Below are positions 16,305-24,587 of a stretch of DNA of 56,113 nt, piece after piece. The notes under the pieces were generated by a model that made no database searches, was not told the origin of the DNA, and was given only the letters and a program-made list of their open reading frames with translations. A program made the translations under genes and the position numbers. Each line of letters begins with the position of its first letter. The stretch's first letter is position 1. The DNA is taken from assembly GCF_002197815.1 (NCBI RefSeq), contig NZ_NIUB01000033.1, positions 1-56,113 on the forward strand. The letters are read 5' to 3'. Source of the DNA: Pseudomonas oleovorans subsp. oleovorans. GTDB taxonomy: Bacteria > Pseudomonadota > Gammaproteobacteria > Pseudomonadales > Pseudomonadaceae.

Positions 16305-16844
16305 TTAGTATTCAGTTGCAGGCACTGCCGGGTGTTCGGCATCAAGCCGCACTCGGCAAGTACGCGCACTTGCCAGGCGATTCTGCAAATCACAAAGCTG
16401 TATTTGCAGGCGCTCAATTGCCTCTCCAAGGTGTTTCGCTTCGAGCATCGCACTTCGTTTTGCCCAGCCAATGACCACATCGCGATCAGCGCTGTACTTG
16501 TTGTCATACATGAGGTCGCCATCATGCGTTGTGTTAGGCCAGCCAAGGACTTCACAGCGCTTCTCGATAATTTCGGCGCCTTCGTAGGTGTAAACAGGGA
16601 TAGATGCTTCGAATGTGTCCTCTGCCTGGACCTGGCCGAGAATTTCAGCCGGCGAAGCTTCAGCCAACGCAGGGTAATACTGGGAGAGGATGCGCCCGAA
16701 GGCTTCGTTCTCGCGGACCCTGCCGGATACCGGATCGACGACCACAAGGTCATGGACATAACCGCTGCCGATGCAGATGCCTACGCTGGTGACGCAGACG
16801 TTGTGTGTGATGCCGTAGGCGTCCTTGAGTGCTTTCCAGCCCAT
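16305..16844 (-). CDS. Unknown plasmid protein with C-terminal coiled coil
   Basis: This 179-residue soluble protein starts at ATG 16844 with GGGGAATAGG upstream. Residues 1-125 are mixed alpha/beta (ALKDAYGITHNVCVTSVGICIGSGYVHDLVVVD...). Residues 128-165 are a basic/acidic heptad helix (MLEAKHLGEAIERLQIQLCDLQNRLAS). It ends 15 bases before the exported protein gene. It is the first gene of the backbone run left of the composite transposon and lies head-to-head with kfrA once the transposon is removed. Confidence 0.55.
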   Translation of the reverse strand: MGWKALKDAYGITHNVCVTSVGICIGSGYVHDLVVVDPVSGRVRENEAFGRILSQYYPALAEASPAEILGQVQAEDTFEASIPVYTYEGAEIIEKRCEVLGWPNTTHDGDLMYDNKYSADRDVVIGWAKRSAMLEAKHLGEAIERLQIQLCDLQNRLASARTCRVRLDAEHPAVPATEY

Positions 16845-16885
16845 GCCTATTCCCCGTAGTGCTGATGATGATGTTGGGAAACTGA

Positions 16886-17018
16886 TTCAGGTGAGCGCCC
16901 TGGTGACACCTGCCGGCGTTTGCTGTCGCTGCGAAGGGGCCTCCTGCCACGCCAGCCAATCCGTTCTGCCAGTTCCGCGTGCAGGACTACCGGGTTCCGC
17001 TCAGGGCGCTCACCTGAA
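16886..17018. repeat. Pair of perfect 17-bp inverted repeats
   Basis: TTCAGGTGAGCGCCCTG at 16886-16902 and its exact complement at 17002-17018 are separated by 99 bases. They lie in the intergenic gap just outside the composite transposon. No gene is seen in 16845-17088. Confidence 0.8.
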
Positions 17019-17088
17019 CCAGTGCGCATCGAGAATAACGGCGAGCCTCTGCTGCTCTCCACCCAACCCGGAACACTTCGGCCCAACC

Positions 17089-17093
17089 CAGTA
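17089..17093. repeat. Target-site duplication of the composite transposon, left (CAGTA)
   Basis: CAGTA directly precedes the left 38-bp repeat. The same five bases follow the right repeat at 49047-49051. Tn3-family insertions make 5-bp duplications. Confidence 0.9.
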
Positions 17094-17131
17094 GGGGAGC
17101 CCGCAGAATTCGGAAAAAATCGTACGCTAAG
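17094..17131 (+). repeat. Left 38-bp inverted repeat, Tn1721-type
   Basis: It begins GGGGAGCCCGCAGAATTCGG and ends ACGCTAAG, the arrangement known for Tn1721. It overlaps the last codons of the tnpA fragment. Confidence 0.9.
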
Positions 17132-17420
17132 GTTTTCCGGGCAACCGTAGCGGCCTGAACTTCCCGTCCTCCAGCCTGCGGCTCTGCCGCCAGACGTAAT
17201 CGCCGGTCAGGTTGATGTGTTCCCAGCCCAGCGGCGACAGGTATTGCAGCAACTCACCGTTCACCGGCTTGCCGACCTCGACCAACCCCTGAGTGGCGCG
17301 CTCCAGGTACACCGTGTTCCACAACACAATGGCGGCCGTCACCAGGTTCAGGCCGCTGGCCCGGTAGCGCTGCTGCTCGAAGCTCCGATCCCTGATCTCG
17401 CCGAGGCGGTTAAAGAACAC
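17127..17420 (-). pseudogene. 3' remnant of a Tn1721/Tn501-type tnpA
   Basis: It encodes the last 97 or so residues of a Tn21-subgroup transposase (FFNRLGEIRDRSFEQQRYRASGLNLVTAAIVLWNTVYLER...). It is clearly homologous to the C-termini of the two complete Tn21-like transposases in this window but diverged in its final 30 residues. The coding sequence is cut at 17420, exactly where the Tn4652-like end begins (GGGGTCATGCC). The upstream part of the gene is absent from the window. Confidence 0.9.
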
Positions 17421-17554
17421 GGGGTCATGCCGAGATAAAGGGAAAATTCACTCACTTCGCTCGTAACGTGTTGACGCCAAGAAAGTTTACCAAATAGACC
17501 GCACAGCCTCTGATCGTGGACTATCTTTTCTGACTCCTCAGAAAAGGAGTTCCT

Positions 17555-20500
17555 ATGGCTTCATTAGAGCGTACGGCGTATCCCACTCTGCCAAAGGCGT
17601 ATTCAAAAGCTGAGCTGCAACGTGATTTTTCGTTCTCAGATGATGAGATTAAGTGGGTACGAAGCAAGTCCAAGGCCCCCTTTCACCTCAATCTCGCCGT
17701 TCTCCTCAAGACCTTTCAGGTGCTCCGATATTTTCCTGATATCACCGACGTACCTAATCAACTGGTGGACTTCATTCGCGGAGAGTTGGGTCAGCGTAGC
17801 AAGGTGAAACTCGCGGAATACAAGTGGTTCCAGCAATATCGCCACATGAACGCGATCCGAGCTCGCCTCGGTGTGACGGCATTCTACGGCTCCGATGCCA
17901 TGGAGCTCGCCGAGCGGCATGCCAAAGCGATGTCGTTTGTGCTTGACCAGCGCGCCGACATCATCAACTCCGTAATCGAAGAGCTGATCCGCCAGGATTA
18001 TGAGCTCCCTGCGTACTCGACCCTGAATGATCTTGCTGAGCGAATTCATGCCGAATCCCAAGAGGCAATATTCAACCTTGTAGTAACCAGAACGCCAGTC
18101 GAGGTGATCCACAAGCTAAAGGATCTGCTCGATACTGACTTCGGCCGACGCCAGAGCGACTTCAATGCGCTGAAGCAGGCGCCCAAGAAGCCATCTCGCA
18201 AGCACTTGGAGGTACTGATCGATCATCTGGCTTGGCTAGAGAGCTTCGGGGATCTGGGTGCCATTTTTGAAGGAATAGTCGACACCAAGATCCGTCACTT
18301 CGCTGCCCAAGCCGCGGCGTCGGACGTAGCCGAGTTGAAGGACTGCTTACTGCCGAAGCGCTACACGCTGATGTTGGCCTTAATCTACCGCATGCGCGTG
18401 CGGACCCGGGATCACTTGGCCGAGATGTTCATCCGACGGATTTCGACGATCCATAAACGCGCCAAGGAGGAGTTGGAGCAAATCCAGGCGCGGCAACGCC
18501 AGAAGCTGGAGCAGTTGGTGGCGACCCTGGATGGCGTGGTGCAGATTCTGGTTCAAGAACCGGATGACCAGGAGGCTGGCAGTCTAATTCGGGAATACCT
18601 CTCCCCCGGTGGCAATCTGGATCGGTTGCGTGAGACTTGCGCCGAAGTACAGGCTACCGGCGGTAATAACTACCTGCCGCTGATCTGGAAGCACTTCAAG
18701 TCCCATCGCTCGTTATTGTTCCGTCTAAGCCACCTTCTTCAACTGGAGCCCACGACTCAGGATCGATCGCTGGTTCAGGCTCTTCAACTGATCCAGGACA
18801 GCGAGAATCTACACCGCGAATGGATCGACGAGCACGTCGACTTGTCGTTTGCGTCGGAGCGCTGGGTCAAGGTCGTTCGCCGTCCTGCCAGTGAGGGGCC
18901 ACCGACCAACCGGCGCTATCTAGAAGTTTGTGTATTCTCCTACCTGGCCAGCGAGCTGCGATCGGGTGACATGTGTGTACAGGGGTCGGAATCCTTCGCC
19001 GACTACCGCAAGCAGTTGCTGCCCTGGGAGGAATGTCTCCAGCGACTACCGGCCTACTGCGAAAAGGTCGGGCTGCCATGCACGGCCAAGGAGTTTGTTG
19101 CCTCCCTCCAGACTCAGCTGGAGGAAACCGCGCAACAACTGGACGACAAATTCCCATCTTGCCGAGGGGACGTATCGATTAACGAAGCCGGAGAACCGGT
19201 GTTGCGCCGAGTAACGGCGCGAGACACCCCACCTTCGGCCATCTCACTACAGACGGCGCTTATGCAGCGCATGCCGGCCAGGCACGTGCTCGACATCATG
19301 GCCAACATCGAGCACTGGATTCAGTTCACGCGGCATTTCGGTCCCATGTCCGGTAACGAGCCGAAGCTCAAAGAGCCTGCCGAGCGCTATCTGATGACCA
19401 TCTTCGCCATGGGCTGCAATCTCGGCCCCAACCAGGCCGCGCGGCATCTGGCCGGTAACGTCACGCCACACATGCTGTCCTATACGAATCGCCGCCACCT
19501 AGCATTGGAGAAGCTGGACAAGGCTAACCGCGAGCTGGTGGAACTCTATCTGCAGCTTGATCTGCCTAAGCTCTGGGGCGATGGCAAGGCGGTCGCAGCG
19601 GACGGCACGCAGTTCGACTTCTATGATGACAACCTGCTGGCCGGCTATCACTTCCGCTACCGCAAGATGGGTGCCGTGGCCTATCGGCACGTGGCCAACA
19701 ACTACATCGCTGTATTCCAGCACTTCATCCCACCTGGCATATGGGAGGCGATTTACGTAATTGAGGGGCTGCTAAAGGCTGATCTCAGTGTCGAGGCAGA
19801 CACTGTGTATTCAGATACTCAGGGGCAATCGGCGACAGTCTTTGCCTTCACCCATCTGCTGGGCATCAACCTGATGCCGCGTATCCGCAACTGGCGTGAC
19901 CTGGTGATGTGCAGGCCGGATCGCGGTGCGTCGTACAAGCATATCAACCGCCTGTTCACCGACACTGCCGACTGGCACTCGATCGAAACTCACTGGCAAG
20001 ATCTGATGCAGGTCGCGCTGTCCATCCAGGCCGGCAAAATCTCCTCGCCTATGCTGCTGCGAAAACTCGGCTCCTATAGTCGGCGCAACAAGCTCTACCA
20101 TGCGGCCCAGGCACTGGGCAGCGTGATCCGCACGATCTTCCTGCTCAACTGGATCGGCAGCCGCGAGTTGCGCCAGGAAGTCACCGCGAACACCAACAAG
20201 ATCGAGTCCTACAACGGATTCTCCAAGTGGTTGTCCTTCGGCGGTGATGTGATTGCCGAAAACGATCCGGATGAGCAGCAGAAGCGGCTGCGCTACAACG
20301 ACATGGTGGCCTCGTCCGTGATCCTGCAGAACACTGTGGACATGATGCGCATCCTGCAGAAGCTGGCCCGCGAGGGCTGGCAGTTCACCGATGAGGACGT
20401 GTCGTTCCTCAGTCCCTATCTAACCAGCAACGTCAAGCGCTTCGGCGAGTTCAGCCTCAAGCTCAACCGGCCACCGGAGCCCTGGATCAAGGACTCGGTG

Positions 20501-20569
20501 TTCCAACAAGCTGCCGGCTCGCTGCGGGTGATCACACCTCGCCAGCTAGATACCGAGAAAACTACATGA
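17555..20569 (+). CDS. tnpA: Tn3-family transposase, Tn4652 type
   Basis: A 1,004-residue replicative transposase with AAGGAG 5 bases before the ATG at 17555. The catalytic triad is visible as Asp683 (AADGTQFDFY), Asp754 (VYSDTQGQS) and Glu884 (NKIESYNGFS). It has the N-terminal DUF4158-like DNA-binding region (YSKAELQRDFSFSDDEIKWV). The Tn4652 assignment rests on the overall sequence, the type of ends and the tnpC gene that overlaps its stop by 4 bases (ATGA). It joins transposon ends to target DNA to form a cointegrate. No matching tnpS/tnpT resolution genes are present, so any cointegrate would need resolution by other means. The gene appears intact. Confidence 0.9.
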   Translation: MASLERTAYPTLPKAYSKAELQRDFSFSDDEIKWVRSKSKAPFHLNLAVLLKTFQVLRYFPDITDVPNQLVDFIRGELGQRSKVKLAEYKWFQQYRHMNAIRARLGVTAFYGSDAMELAERHAKAMSFVLDQRADIINSVIEELIRQDYELPAYSTLNDLAERIHAESQEAIFNLVVTRTPVEVIHKLKDLLDTDFGRRQSDFNALKQAPKKPSRKHLEVLIDHLAWLESFGDLGAIFEGIVDTKIRHFAAQAAASDVAELKDCLLPKRYTLMLALIYRMRVRTRDHLAEMFIRRISTIHKRAKEELEQIQARQRQKLEQLVATLDGVVQILVQEPDDQEAGSLIREYLSPGGNLDRLRETCAEVQATGGNNYLPLIWKHFKSHRSLLFRLSHLLQLEPTTQDRSLVQALQLIQDSENLHREWIDEHVDLSFASERWVKVVRRPASEGPPTNRRYLEVCVFSYLASELRSGDMCVQGSESFADYRKQLLPWEECLQRLPAYCEKVGLPCTAKEFVASLQTQLEETAQQLDDKFPSCRGDVSINEAGEPVLRRVTARDTPPSAISLQTALMQRMPARHVLDIMANIEHWIQFTRHFGPMSGNEPKLKEPAERYLMTIFAMGCNLGPNQAARHLAGNVTPHMLSYTNRRHLALEKLDKANRELVELYLQLDLPKLWGDGKAVAADGTQFDFYDDNLLAGYHFRYRKMGAVAYRHVANNYIAVFQHFIPPGIWEAIYVIEGLLKADLSVEADTVYSDTQGQSATVFAFTHLLGINLMPRIRNWRDLVMCRPDRGASYKHINRLFTDTADWHSIETHWQDLMQVALSIQAGKISSPMLLRKLGSYSRRNKLYHAAQALGSVIRTIFLLNWIGSRELRQEVTANTNKIESYNGFSKWLSFGGDVIAENDPDEQQKRLRYNDMVASSVILQNTVDMMRILQKLAREGWQFTDEDVSFLSPYLTSNVKRFGEFSLKLNRPPEPWIKDSVFQQAAGSLRVITPRQLDTEKTT

Positions 20570-20928
20570 TCAATGTTCCTCCCGCATCCTTTCGCGTTAC
20601 ACCGTACGGCGAAGTCGATGCGGTGGCGTTGGAAAACCTGCGCGACGGCTTCGACACCTCTCAACTGCTCCGGCTGGTTGATCGATTGGACGCCTGCTTG
20701 TTGGAACTGGGTGGAACCACCGCCATTCGCGACGAGCTGCTGAGATTGCATGCGATGGCTCTGACGATGGTTGAGAGCATCGCTCTTACGGTGCCTGCCG
20801 AGAGTGCTTGTATCTGGGCAGAAGCCGAATCTCTGCAGACGGATCTTGAGGCGCTGGTTTCCTGGGCTCGCACTGCTCAGCTCATCATTGCGCCGTTGAT
20901 CAATCTTGCTCCACAGCACGAGGCATGA
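20566..20928 (+). CDS. tnpC: TnpC, negative regulator of Tn4652-type transposase
   Basis: This 120-residue helical protein starts inside the tnpA stop (ATGA). The Tn4652 protein TnpC has this size and position and lowers TnpA levels after transcription (established for Tn4652). The sequence here (SQLLRLVDRLDACLLELGGTTAIRDELLRLHAMALTMVE) is a pair of amphipathic helices without enzyme motifs, consistent with that role. Translational coupling would tie repressor output to transposase output. Confidence 0.75.
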   Translation: MINVPPASFRVTPYGEVDAVALENLRDGFDTSQLLRLVDRLDACLLELGGTTAIRDELLRLHAMALTMVESIALTVPAESACIWAEAESLQTDLEALVSWARTAQLIIAPLINLAPQHEA

Positions 20929-20953
20929 GCGCTCTCGCCGATTTCGCTCAGGC

Positions 20954-21913
20954 TCACCTGTTCCCGACGATGGCTGGAATCGCCCGTAAGTAGATCAATT
21001 CACCAATCAGTTCTACGAGTGTCTGAGTGATCACAGCCGCCGCGGCCAGCGCGCGAATGGACTCCGGGAGCGCTAGGGCCAGGGGAAGCACTACAAGCGA
21101 GTTGCGAGTGCCTGAGCTAAAGGCCACAGCCCGTGCGGCAGATGCCTCCAAGCCAAATAGCCAGGAGCTGAGTACGCCGAGGGCGGGAGCGAGTAGTAGA
21201 AACGCTCCGTATACCGGAAGCAACGGCGCCAGGATGTCGAGTTGGTACACGACGGCCTCGATCTGCGAACCCACCACCACGATTAGAACCAGGGCCATTG
21301 CAGGTACTGGCAGCCAGGCCCAACCTGCGCTCCATGCGCGAACCAGCAGAGATCGGCGCCCGCCAGATTCGGTGAGCACAGCCGCTACCAAGGGTAGGAC
21401 TATCAGTAACAGAAAGGCTTCTGCGAAGGGCCACAGCTCGATCACTGTGCCTGCTTGGGAACCAAGGATTAGCTGCAAGTAGAGGGGTAGCAGCAGAAGC
21501 TGGAGCAACAGCAGCAATGGCGTCGCCGCGAGCACCAGACGAGAGTCCCCTTTGCCCAGGTGGGTGAAGACCACCACGTAATCGATACAAGGCGTCAGCA
21601 GGACAAGCAGCGCGCCGACCAACAAGGCCTGGTTCGATGAGAGCGGCCACGTCACCAACCACACCATTAATGGAACCAACAGGAAGTTGGCCAGCAACAA
21701 GGCACCGACGAAGCGGCGGTTGGCAAAAGCTTCTCGCAGCTCCAAAAAAGGAATCTGCAGAAACATGGCATACATCAGCACGGCAATAGCCGGTGTGATG
21801 GCCATGGCCGCCACACCGGTGAATTGCGCAGAGCTCAGGCCTGCAATGGCAGCGGCCACCACCGCCGCGAAATAAAATGCTATCTGGTGTTCTTCCAGCC
21901 AGTCCCGCGACAT
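20954..21913 (-). CDS. Bile-acid:sodium-symporter-family exporter (arsenite ACR3-like)
   Basis: This 319-residue membrane protein starts at ATG 21913 with GGGAAG upstream; the open frame extends further but that part is not protein-like. About ten membrane helices are visible. The signature stretches LVGALLVLLTPCIDYVVVFTHLGKGD, with the Cys of the fourth helix, and AFSSGTRNSLVVLPLALALP match the ACR3/BASS exporter family, in which that Cys is essential for arsenite export. The annotation as an arsenic-resistance exporter is by family. No arsR or arsC is adjacent. It is divergent from the dsbB/dsbA pair, which is an unusual neighbour for an arsenite pump. Confidence 0.75.
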   Translation of the reverse strand: MSRDWLEEHQIAFYFAAVVAAAIAGLSSAQFTGVAAMAITPAIAVLMYAMFLQIPFLELREAFANRRFVGALLLANFLLVPLMVWLVTWPLSSNQALLVGALLVLLTPCIDYVVVFTHLGKGDSRLVLAATPLLLLLQLLLLPLYLQLILGSQAGTVIELWPFAEAFLLLIVLPLVAAVLTESGGRRSLLVRAWSAGWAWLPVPAMALVLIVVVGSQIEAVVYQLDILAPLLPVYGAFLLLAPALGVLSSWLFGLEASAARAVAFSSGTRNSLVVLPLALALPESIRALAAAAVITQTLVELIGELIYLRAIPAIVGNR

Positions 21914-22145
21914 CTGATATCTTCCCTTGTTGCGCAAGGGCGACATTCTCGCACTGGCATCGGATTTAACCCAGCGTTGAGGCTGGTTGCGCAGCGGGCT
22001 GCCTGGTTGCTTTTCGCTTTGTGGCGGTGGGCGAAGGTCTACAAAGCTCCTAACAAGTATTGCCGACAAGAGGAAGCATGGTGTTTCGAAAAAACCGGAT
22101 GGCGGGTCTGACGCAAGTGTTCTTCACCGCCAGGAGCTAACCGAG

Positions 22146-22580
22146 ATGAATCCTCAACCTTCAGGCATGACCTGGAATCTCCTGCTGCTAACCTGGCTGG
22201 TCGCACTGATATCGACCTTGTCCGCGCTGTTCATTGGCGAGGTGATGGGCCAGGCACCCTGCGTGCTGTGCTGGTTCCAGCGAGCCTTCATGTTTCCGCT
22301 GACGGTGATCCTGGCCATCGCCTGCTACCGCTCGGATTTCACAGTCTGGCGTTATGCCCTACCGCTGACCGTTATCGGTGCGGCGCTGGCATTTGTTCAT
22401 ACGCTGCTCTATGCAGGGCTGATTCCACAGCCGATCCAGCCCTGCACGGCCACCGGTCCATCCTGCTCAGGCGCCGGGATGACCCTCTTTGGCGTCGTGC
22501 CACTGCCGGCACTCGCCTTGTTTGCTTTTATCATTATTGCCATCCTGCTCATTATTATCCGTCGGAGAACCACCCCATGA
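22146..22580 (+). CDS. DsbB-like disulfide-forming quinone reductase
   Basis: This 144-residue inner-membrane protein has four helices, starts at ATG 22146 after a weak GAG site, and its stop overlaps the next gene (ATGA). The redox pairs of DsbB/BdbC are present: Cys39-Val-Leu-Cys42-Trp in the first periplasmic loop and Cys100/Cys107 in the second. It would reoxidise the DsbA-like partner encoded next and pass electrons to quinone. The short length fits the BdbC-type subgroup. Confidence 0.85.
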   Translation: MNPQPSGMTWNLLLLTWLVALISTLSALFIGEVMGQAPCVLCWFQRAFMFPLTVILAIACYRSDFTVWRYALPLTVIGAALAFVHTLLYAGLIPQPIQPCTATGPSCSGAGMTLFGVVPLPALALFAFIIIAILLIIIRRRTTP

Positions 22581-23257
22581 ATCGCCGTTCCGTGGTCTTG
22601 ATCACCAGTGTCGTGGTCCTGGCCGTGTTTGCTGCCGCCGCATTCTTCTATTCCCCGTCGCAGTCGCCTCAACAGGCCCAGGCTCCCGGTTCGACCGCCC
22701 AAGAGACCGGGACACAACCCAAACAGAACGGCGGCCAACTGGTTCGCTTCCACTCACCAGTATTTGGTCCGGCGCAGGCTCCAGTGACCATCGTCGAATT
22801 CTTCGATCCTTCCTGCGAAGCATGCCGCGCATTCCATCCCTATGTGAAGCAGATACTCGCCGAGAACCCGGAAGATGTGCGTTTGGTGCTGCGCTATGTG
22901 CTATTCCATCAGGGCTCCGAAGAGGTATCACGGATGCTGGAGGCGGCGCGTAAGCAAAATCTTCATGAAAAAGTGCTGGAGGCCGTGCTGGAGGCCCAGC
23001 CCGGTTGGCACGACGACCCCAAAGTCACGCAGGCATGGGCTGCTGCCGAGCGCGTCGGTTTGAACTTGGAGCAGGCCCGCCAGGACATGCATACGCCTAG
23101 CGTCAACGCCGTGCTTGAAACGGACATGCAGGACGTCAAGGCCGTTGGGATTCGTGGCACCCCGACCTTTTTTGTCAATGGTCGAGCGCTCAGCGAGTTC
23201 GGCCCGGAGCCGCTGCGCCGATTAGTGAGCAGCGAAGTGGCCAAGGCACGGGAATGA
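22577..23257 (+). CDS. DsbA-like thiol oxidoreductase, membrane anchored
   Basis: This 226-residue protein has an N-terminal anchor (VVLITSVVVLAVFAAAAFFY) and a low-complexity Gln/Pro/Ala linker to residue 55. A DsbA/thioredoxin fold follows, with the active site FFDPSCEAC (Cys80, Cys83) and the cis-Pro loop RGTPTFFVNG near residue 197. It should introduce or shuffle disulfides in the periplasm together with the overlapping DsbB-like gene. The pair next to an ACR3-like exporter suggests a metal- or metalloid-stress cassette (inference). Confidence 0.88.
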   Translation: MNRRSVVLITSVVVLAVFAAAAFFYSPSQSPQQAQAPGSTAQETGTQPKQNGGQLVRFHSPVFGPAQAPVTIVEFFDPSCEACRAFHPYVKQILAENPEDVRLVLRYVLFHQGSEEVSRMLEAARKQNLHEKVLEAVLEAQPGWHDDPKVTQAWAAAERVGLNLEQARQDMHTPSVNAVLETDMQDVKAVGIRGTPTFFVNGRALSEFGPEPLRRLVSSEVAKARE

Positions 23258-23261
23258 CACT

Positions 23262-23438
23262 ATGAGCGCGCTGGAGAACCGCGTGCCACCGCTGCTCGTA
23301 GCTGGCCTGATCGCTCTGCTGATGGGTTTGTCGGGGCCCAGATTACCGAGCATCGAACTGGCATGGACCGCGCGGCTGACCTTCGCTTTGCCGGTACTGT
23401 TCCTGGGGCTCGGCGTGTGTTTCGCCGGGGTAATCTGA
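23262..23438 (+). pseudogene. Truncated membrane methyltransferase-like gene (N-terminal 58 residues)
   Basis: The frame starts 4 bases after dsbA's stop and encodes two membrane helices (PPLLVAGLIALLMGLSG, LTFALPVLFLGLGVCFAGVI). It then stops just where isoprenylcysteine-carboxyl-methyltransferase-family proteins continue with their catalytic half. The sequence beyond is AT-richer and unrelated, so a rearrangement junction near 23435 is likely. Confidence 0.5.
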
Positions 23439-23660
23439 AATGATTGTATATCTATTTGAAAAATAAGCAAAAACACCGGTTAATAAAGTCGGTGGAATAC
23501 CATTTGGAATACCGCCTGACTGGATTTGAACTCGGGATATCGAGCGCGACTTGGCTCGGTTTTCGGGGTTATGTGTCTGGTTACGTGGGGCGTTCGGTGG
23601 TCAGGTTGTCCCTGGCGGCAATGTAGGCTAGAGCGTCTTTGAGGTCTTTCATGCGGGGCT
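23439..23660. other. Gene-free junction segment with a short direct repeat
   Basis: The segment contains TGGAATACC twice (23493-23501 and 23505-23513). On the minus strand a short frame (MKDLKDALAYIAARDNLTTERPT) opens toward the left, without a start signal. Tandem motifs of this kind can be integrase arm sites, but no integrase is adjacent. It is probably debris from an older element. Confidence 0.4.
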
Positions 23661-23698
23661 GGGGTTTGGGGAGCAATGGAACCAAAAACCAACGTAAG
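23661..23698 (+). repeat. 38-bp terminal repeat of the Tn5563-like transposon
   Basis: It starts GGGGTTTGGGGAGCAATGG and ends ACGTAAG, giving the GGGG...TAAG frame of Tn3-family ends at exactly 38 bp. It lies 53 bases from the merR stop. No partner copy was found in the window. Confidence 0.65.
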
Positions 23699-23751
23699 CT
23701 CTGAATCCCACCGTAAAGGGGCTTTCCGATCTCCAGCTCACCCGCCAGGCA

Positions 23752-24150
23752 TTACTCTCTGATCAGTGCCTCGATGATCGGGCAGATCGTTCCGCCGTCT
23801 CCCGCATCACATTGCTGCACCAGTTCGCCTAACAGTTGCTGCATGACGACCAAGTCGGCCATCTTCTGCTCGATCAACGCGAGCTTGCGTGCAGCCCGTG
23901 CTCGCGTTTCGGCACAGGCGCACGACTCATCCAGCGTCAGCAGTCCACCGACTTCCGAGAGCGTGAAACCCAGCGCCTGAGCCCGCTTGATGAAACGCAG
24001 TCGCTTCACCATGTCCACCGGATAGCGCCGATGGCCACCCAAGGGTTTGGCTGGTTCATCCAGCAGCCCGCGTCGCTGGTAGTAGCGGATCGTCTCGACG
24101 TTCACCCCGGCGGCGTCTGCCAGCTTGCCAATGGTCAGCTCTGTGGCCAT
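23752..24150 (-). CDS. merR: MerR, mercury-responsive regulator
   Basis: This 132-residue protein starts at ATG 24150. The N-terminal winged helix (LTIGKLADAAGVNVETIRYYQRRGLL) is MerR-type, followed by the long dimer helix. Cys77/Cys79, Cys114 and Cys123 (SCACAE, QQCDAG, TICPII) correspond to the three Hg(II)-binding cysteines of MerR. It represses and, with Hg(II), activates the divergent merT promoter by untwisting a 19-bp spacer. The matching operator lies 16 bases upstream of its start. Confidence 0.9.
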   Translation of the reverse strand: MATELTIGKLADAAGVNVETIRYYQRRGLLDEPAKPLGGHRRYPVDMVKRLRFIKRAQALGFTLSEVGGLLTLDESCACAETRARAARKLALIEQKMADLVVMQQLLGELVQQCDAGDGGTICPIIEALIRE

Positions 24151-24160
24151 CACTTTCTCC

Positions 24161-24192
24161 TTGATTCCGTACTTTGGTACGGAGTTTAGAAT
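24161..24192 (+). promoter_or_regulatory. mer operator-promoter
   Basis: The -35 is TTGATT (24161-24166) and the -10 is TTAGAA/TAGAAT (24186-24192), with a 19-20-bp spacer that is too long for normal recognition. A perfect dyad, TCCGTAC (24166-24172) and GTACGGA (24177-24183), lies between them. This is the classic MerR-controlled arrangement. Confidence 0.88.
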
Positions 24193-24224
24193 AGCACCTA
24201 GGCAATCAGGCTCAGGAGATGGGA

Positions 24225-24575
24225 ATGGGGATGCAACTCACCGGGAAAGGCTCGCTGGTCGCGAGTTCGCTGACCGCCATCGGTGCGTCGGTGTGCTGTG
24301 TCGGGCCACTGGTGCTGTTGGCACTCGGTGTCGGCGGTACGTGGGTGGGCGCTCTGACCATGATGGAGCCACTACGCCCCCTCTTCATCGGGTTGACTCT
24401 ACTGTTCCTGGGATTGGCATTCCGCAAGCTCTACCTGGTGCCACAGGTTTGTACGCCAGGTACACCCTGCGCCGATCCGCGCACGCTCGTGCGACAGCGA
24501 CTCGTGTTCTGGATCGTCAGCGTGCTGCTGCTCGGCCTATTGGCCGTGCCGTGGCTCGCCCCGCTGTTCTACTGA
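24225..24575 (+). CDS. merT: MerT, mercuric ion transporter
   Basis: This 116-residue inner-membrane protein has three helices. ATG 24225 is preferred because AGGAG at 24214-24218 leaves 6 bases; ATG 24219 would abut it. The first-helix vicinal pair Cys24-Cys25 (ASVCCVGP) and the cytoplasmic-loop pair (VCTPGTPC) are present. MerT takes Hg(II) from MerP and passes it to the cytoplasm, normally to MerA. MerA is missing here. Confidence 0.9.
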   Translation: MGMQLTGKGSLVASSLTAIGASVCCVGPLVLLALGVGGTWVGALTMMEPLRPLFIGLTLLFLGLAFRKLYLVPQVCTPGTPCADPRTLVRQRLVFWIVSVLLLGLLAVPWLAPLFY

Positions 24576-24587
24576 AGGAGATTAACC

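Larger units (their letters stand above)
17421..20928 (+). mobile_element. Tn4652-like module (left end, tnpA, tnpC)
   Basis: The left end is GGGGTCATGCCGAGATAAAG from 17421, which fits the long (46-bp) repeats of Tn4651/Tn4652. It interrupts the Tn1721-type tnpA. tnpA and tnpC follow in an overlapping pair. I could not find the opposite end in the window, so the right boundary is unknown; the exporter/Dsb genes up to 23438 may also belong to it. Confidence 0.7.

Noticed and set aside
4460..17093. Idea that the whole 4.6-17 kb minus-strand run is one operon
   Set aside because: Gaps of 85-118 bases, the IS1595-family insertion and the stand-alone polyamine-binding gene suggest several transcripts; only the overlapping subsets are treated as coupled.
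23515..23560. tRNA-like T-arm (minus-strand TTCAAATCC)
   Set aside because: The flanking bases do not form a T stem or acceptor stem and no D or anticodon arm follows, so no tRNA is called.
20569..23660. Right end of the Tn4652-like element
   Set aside because: GGGGTTATGTGTCTGG at 23564 looked similar to the left end but has the same orientation and diverges after a few bases, so it is not a matching inverted repeat.
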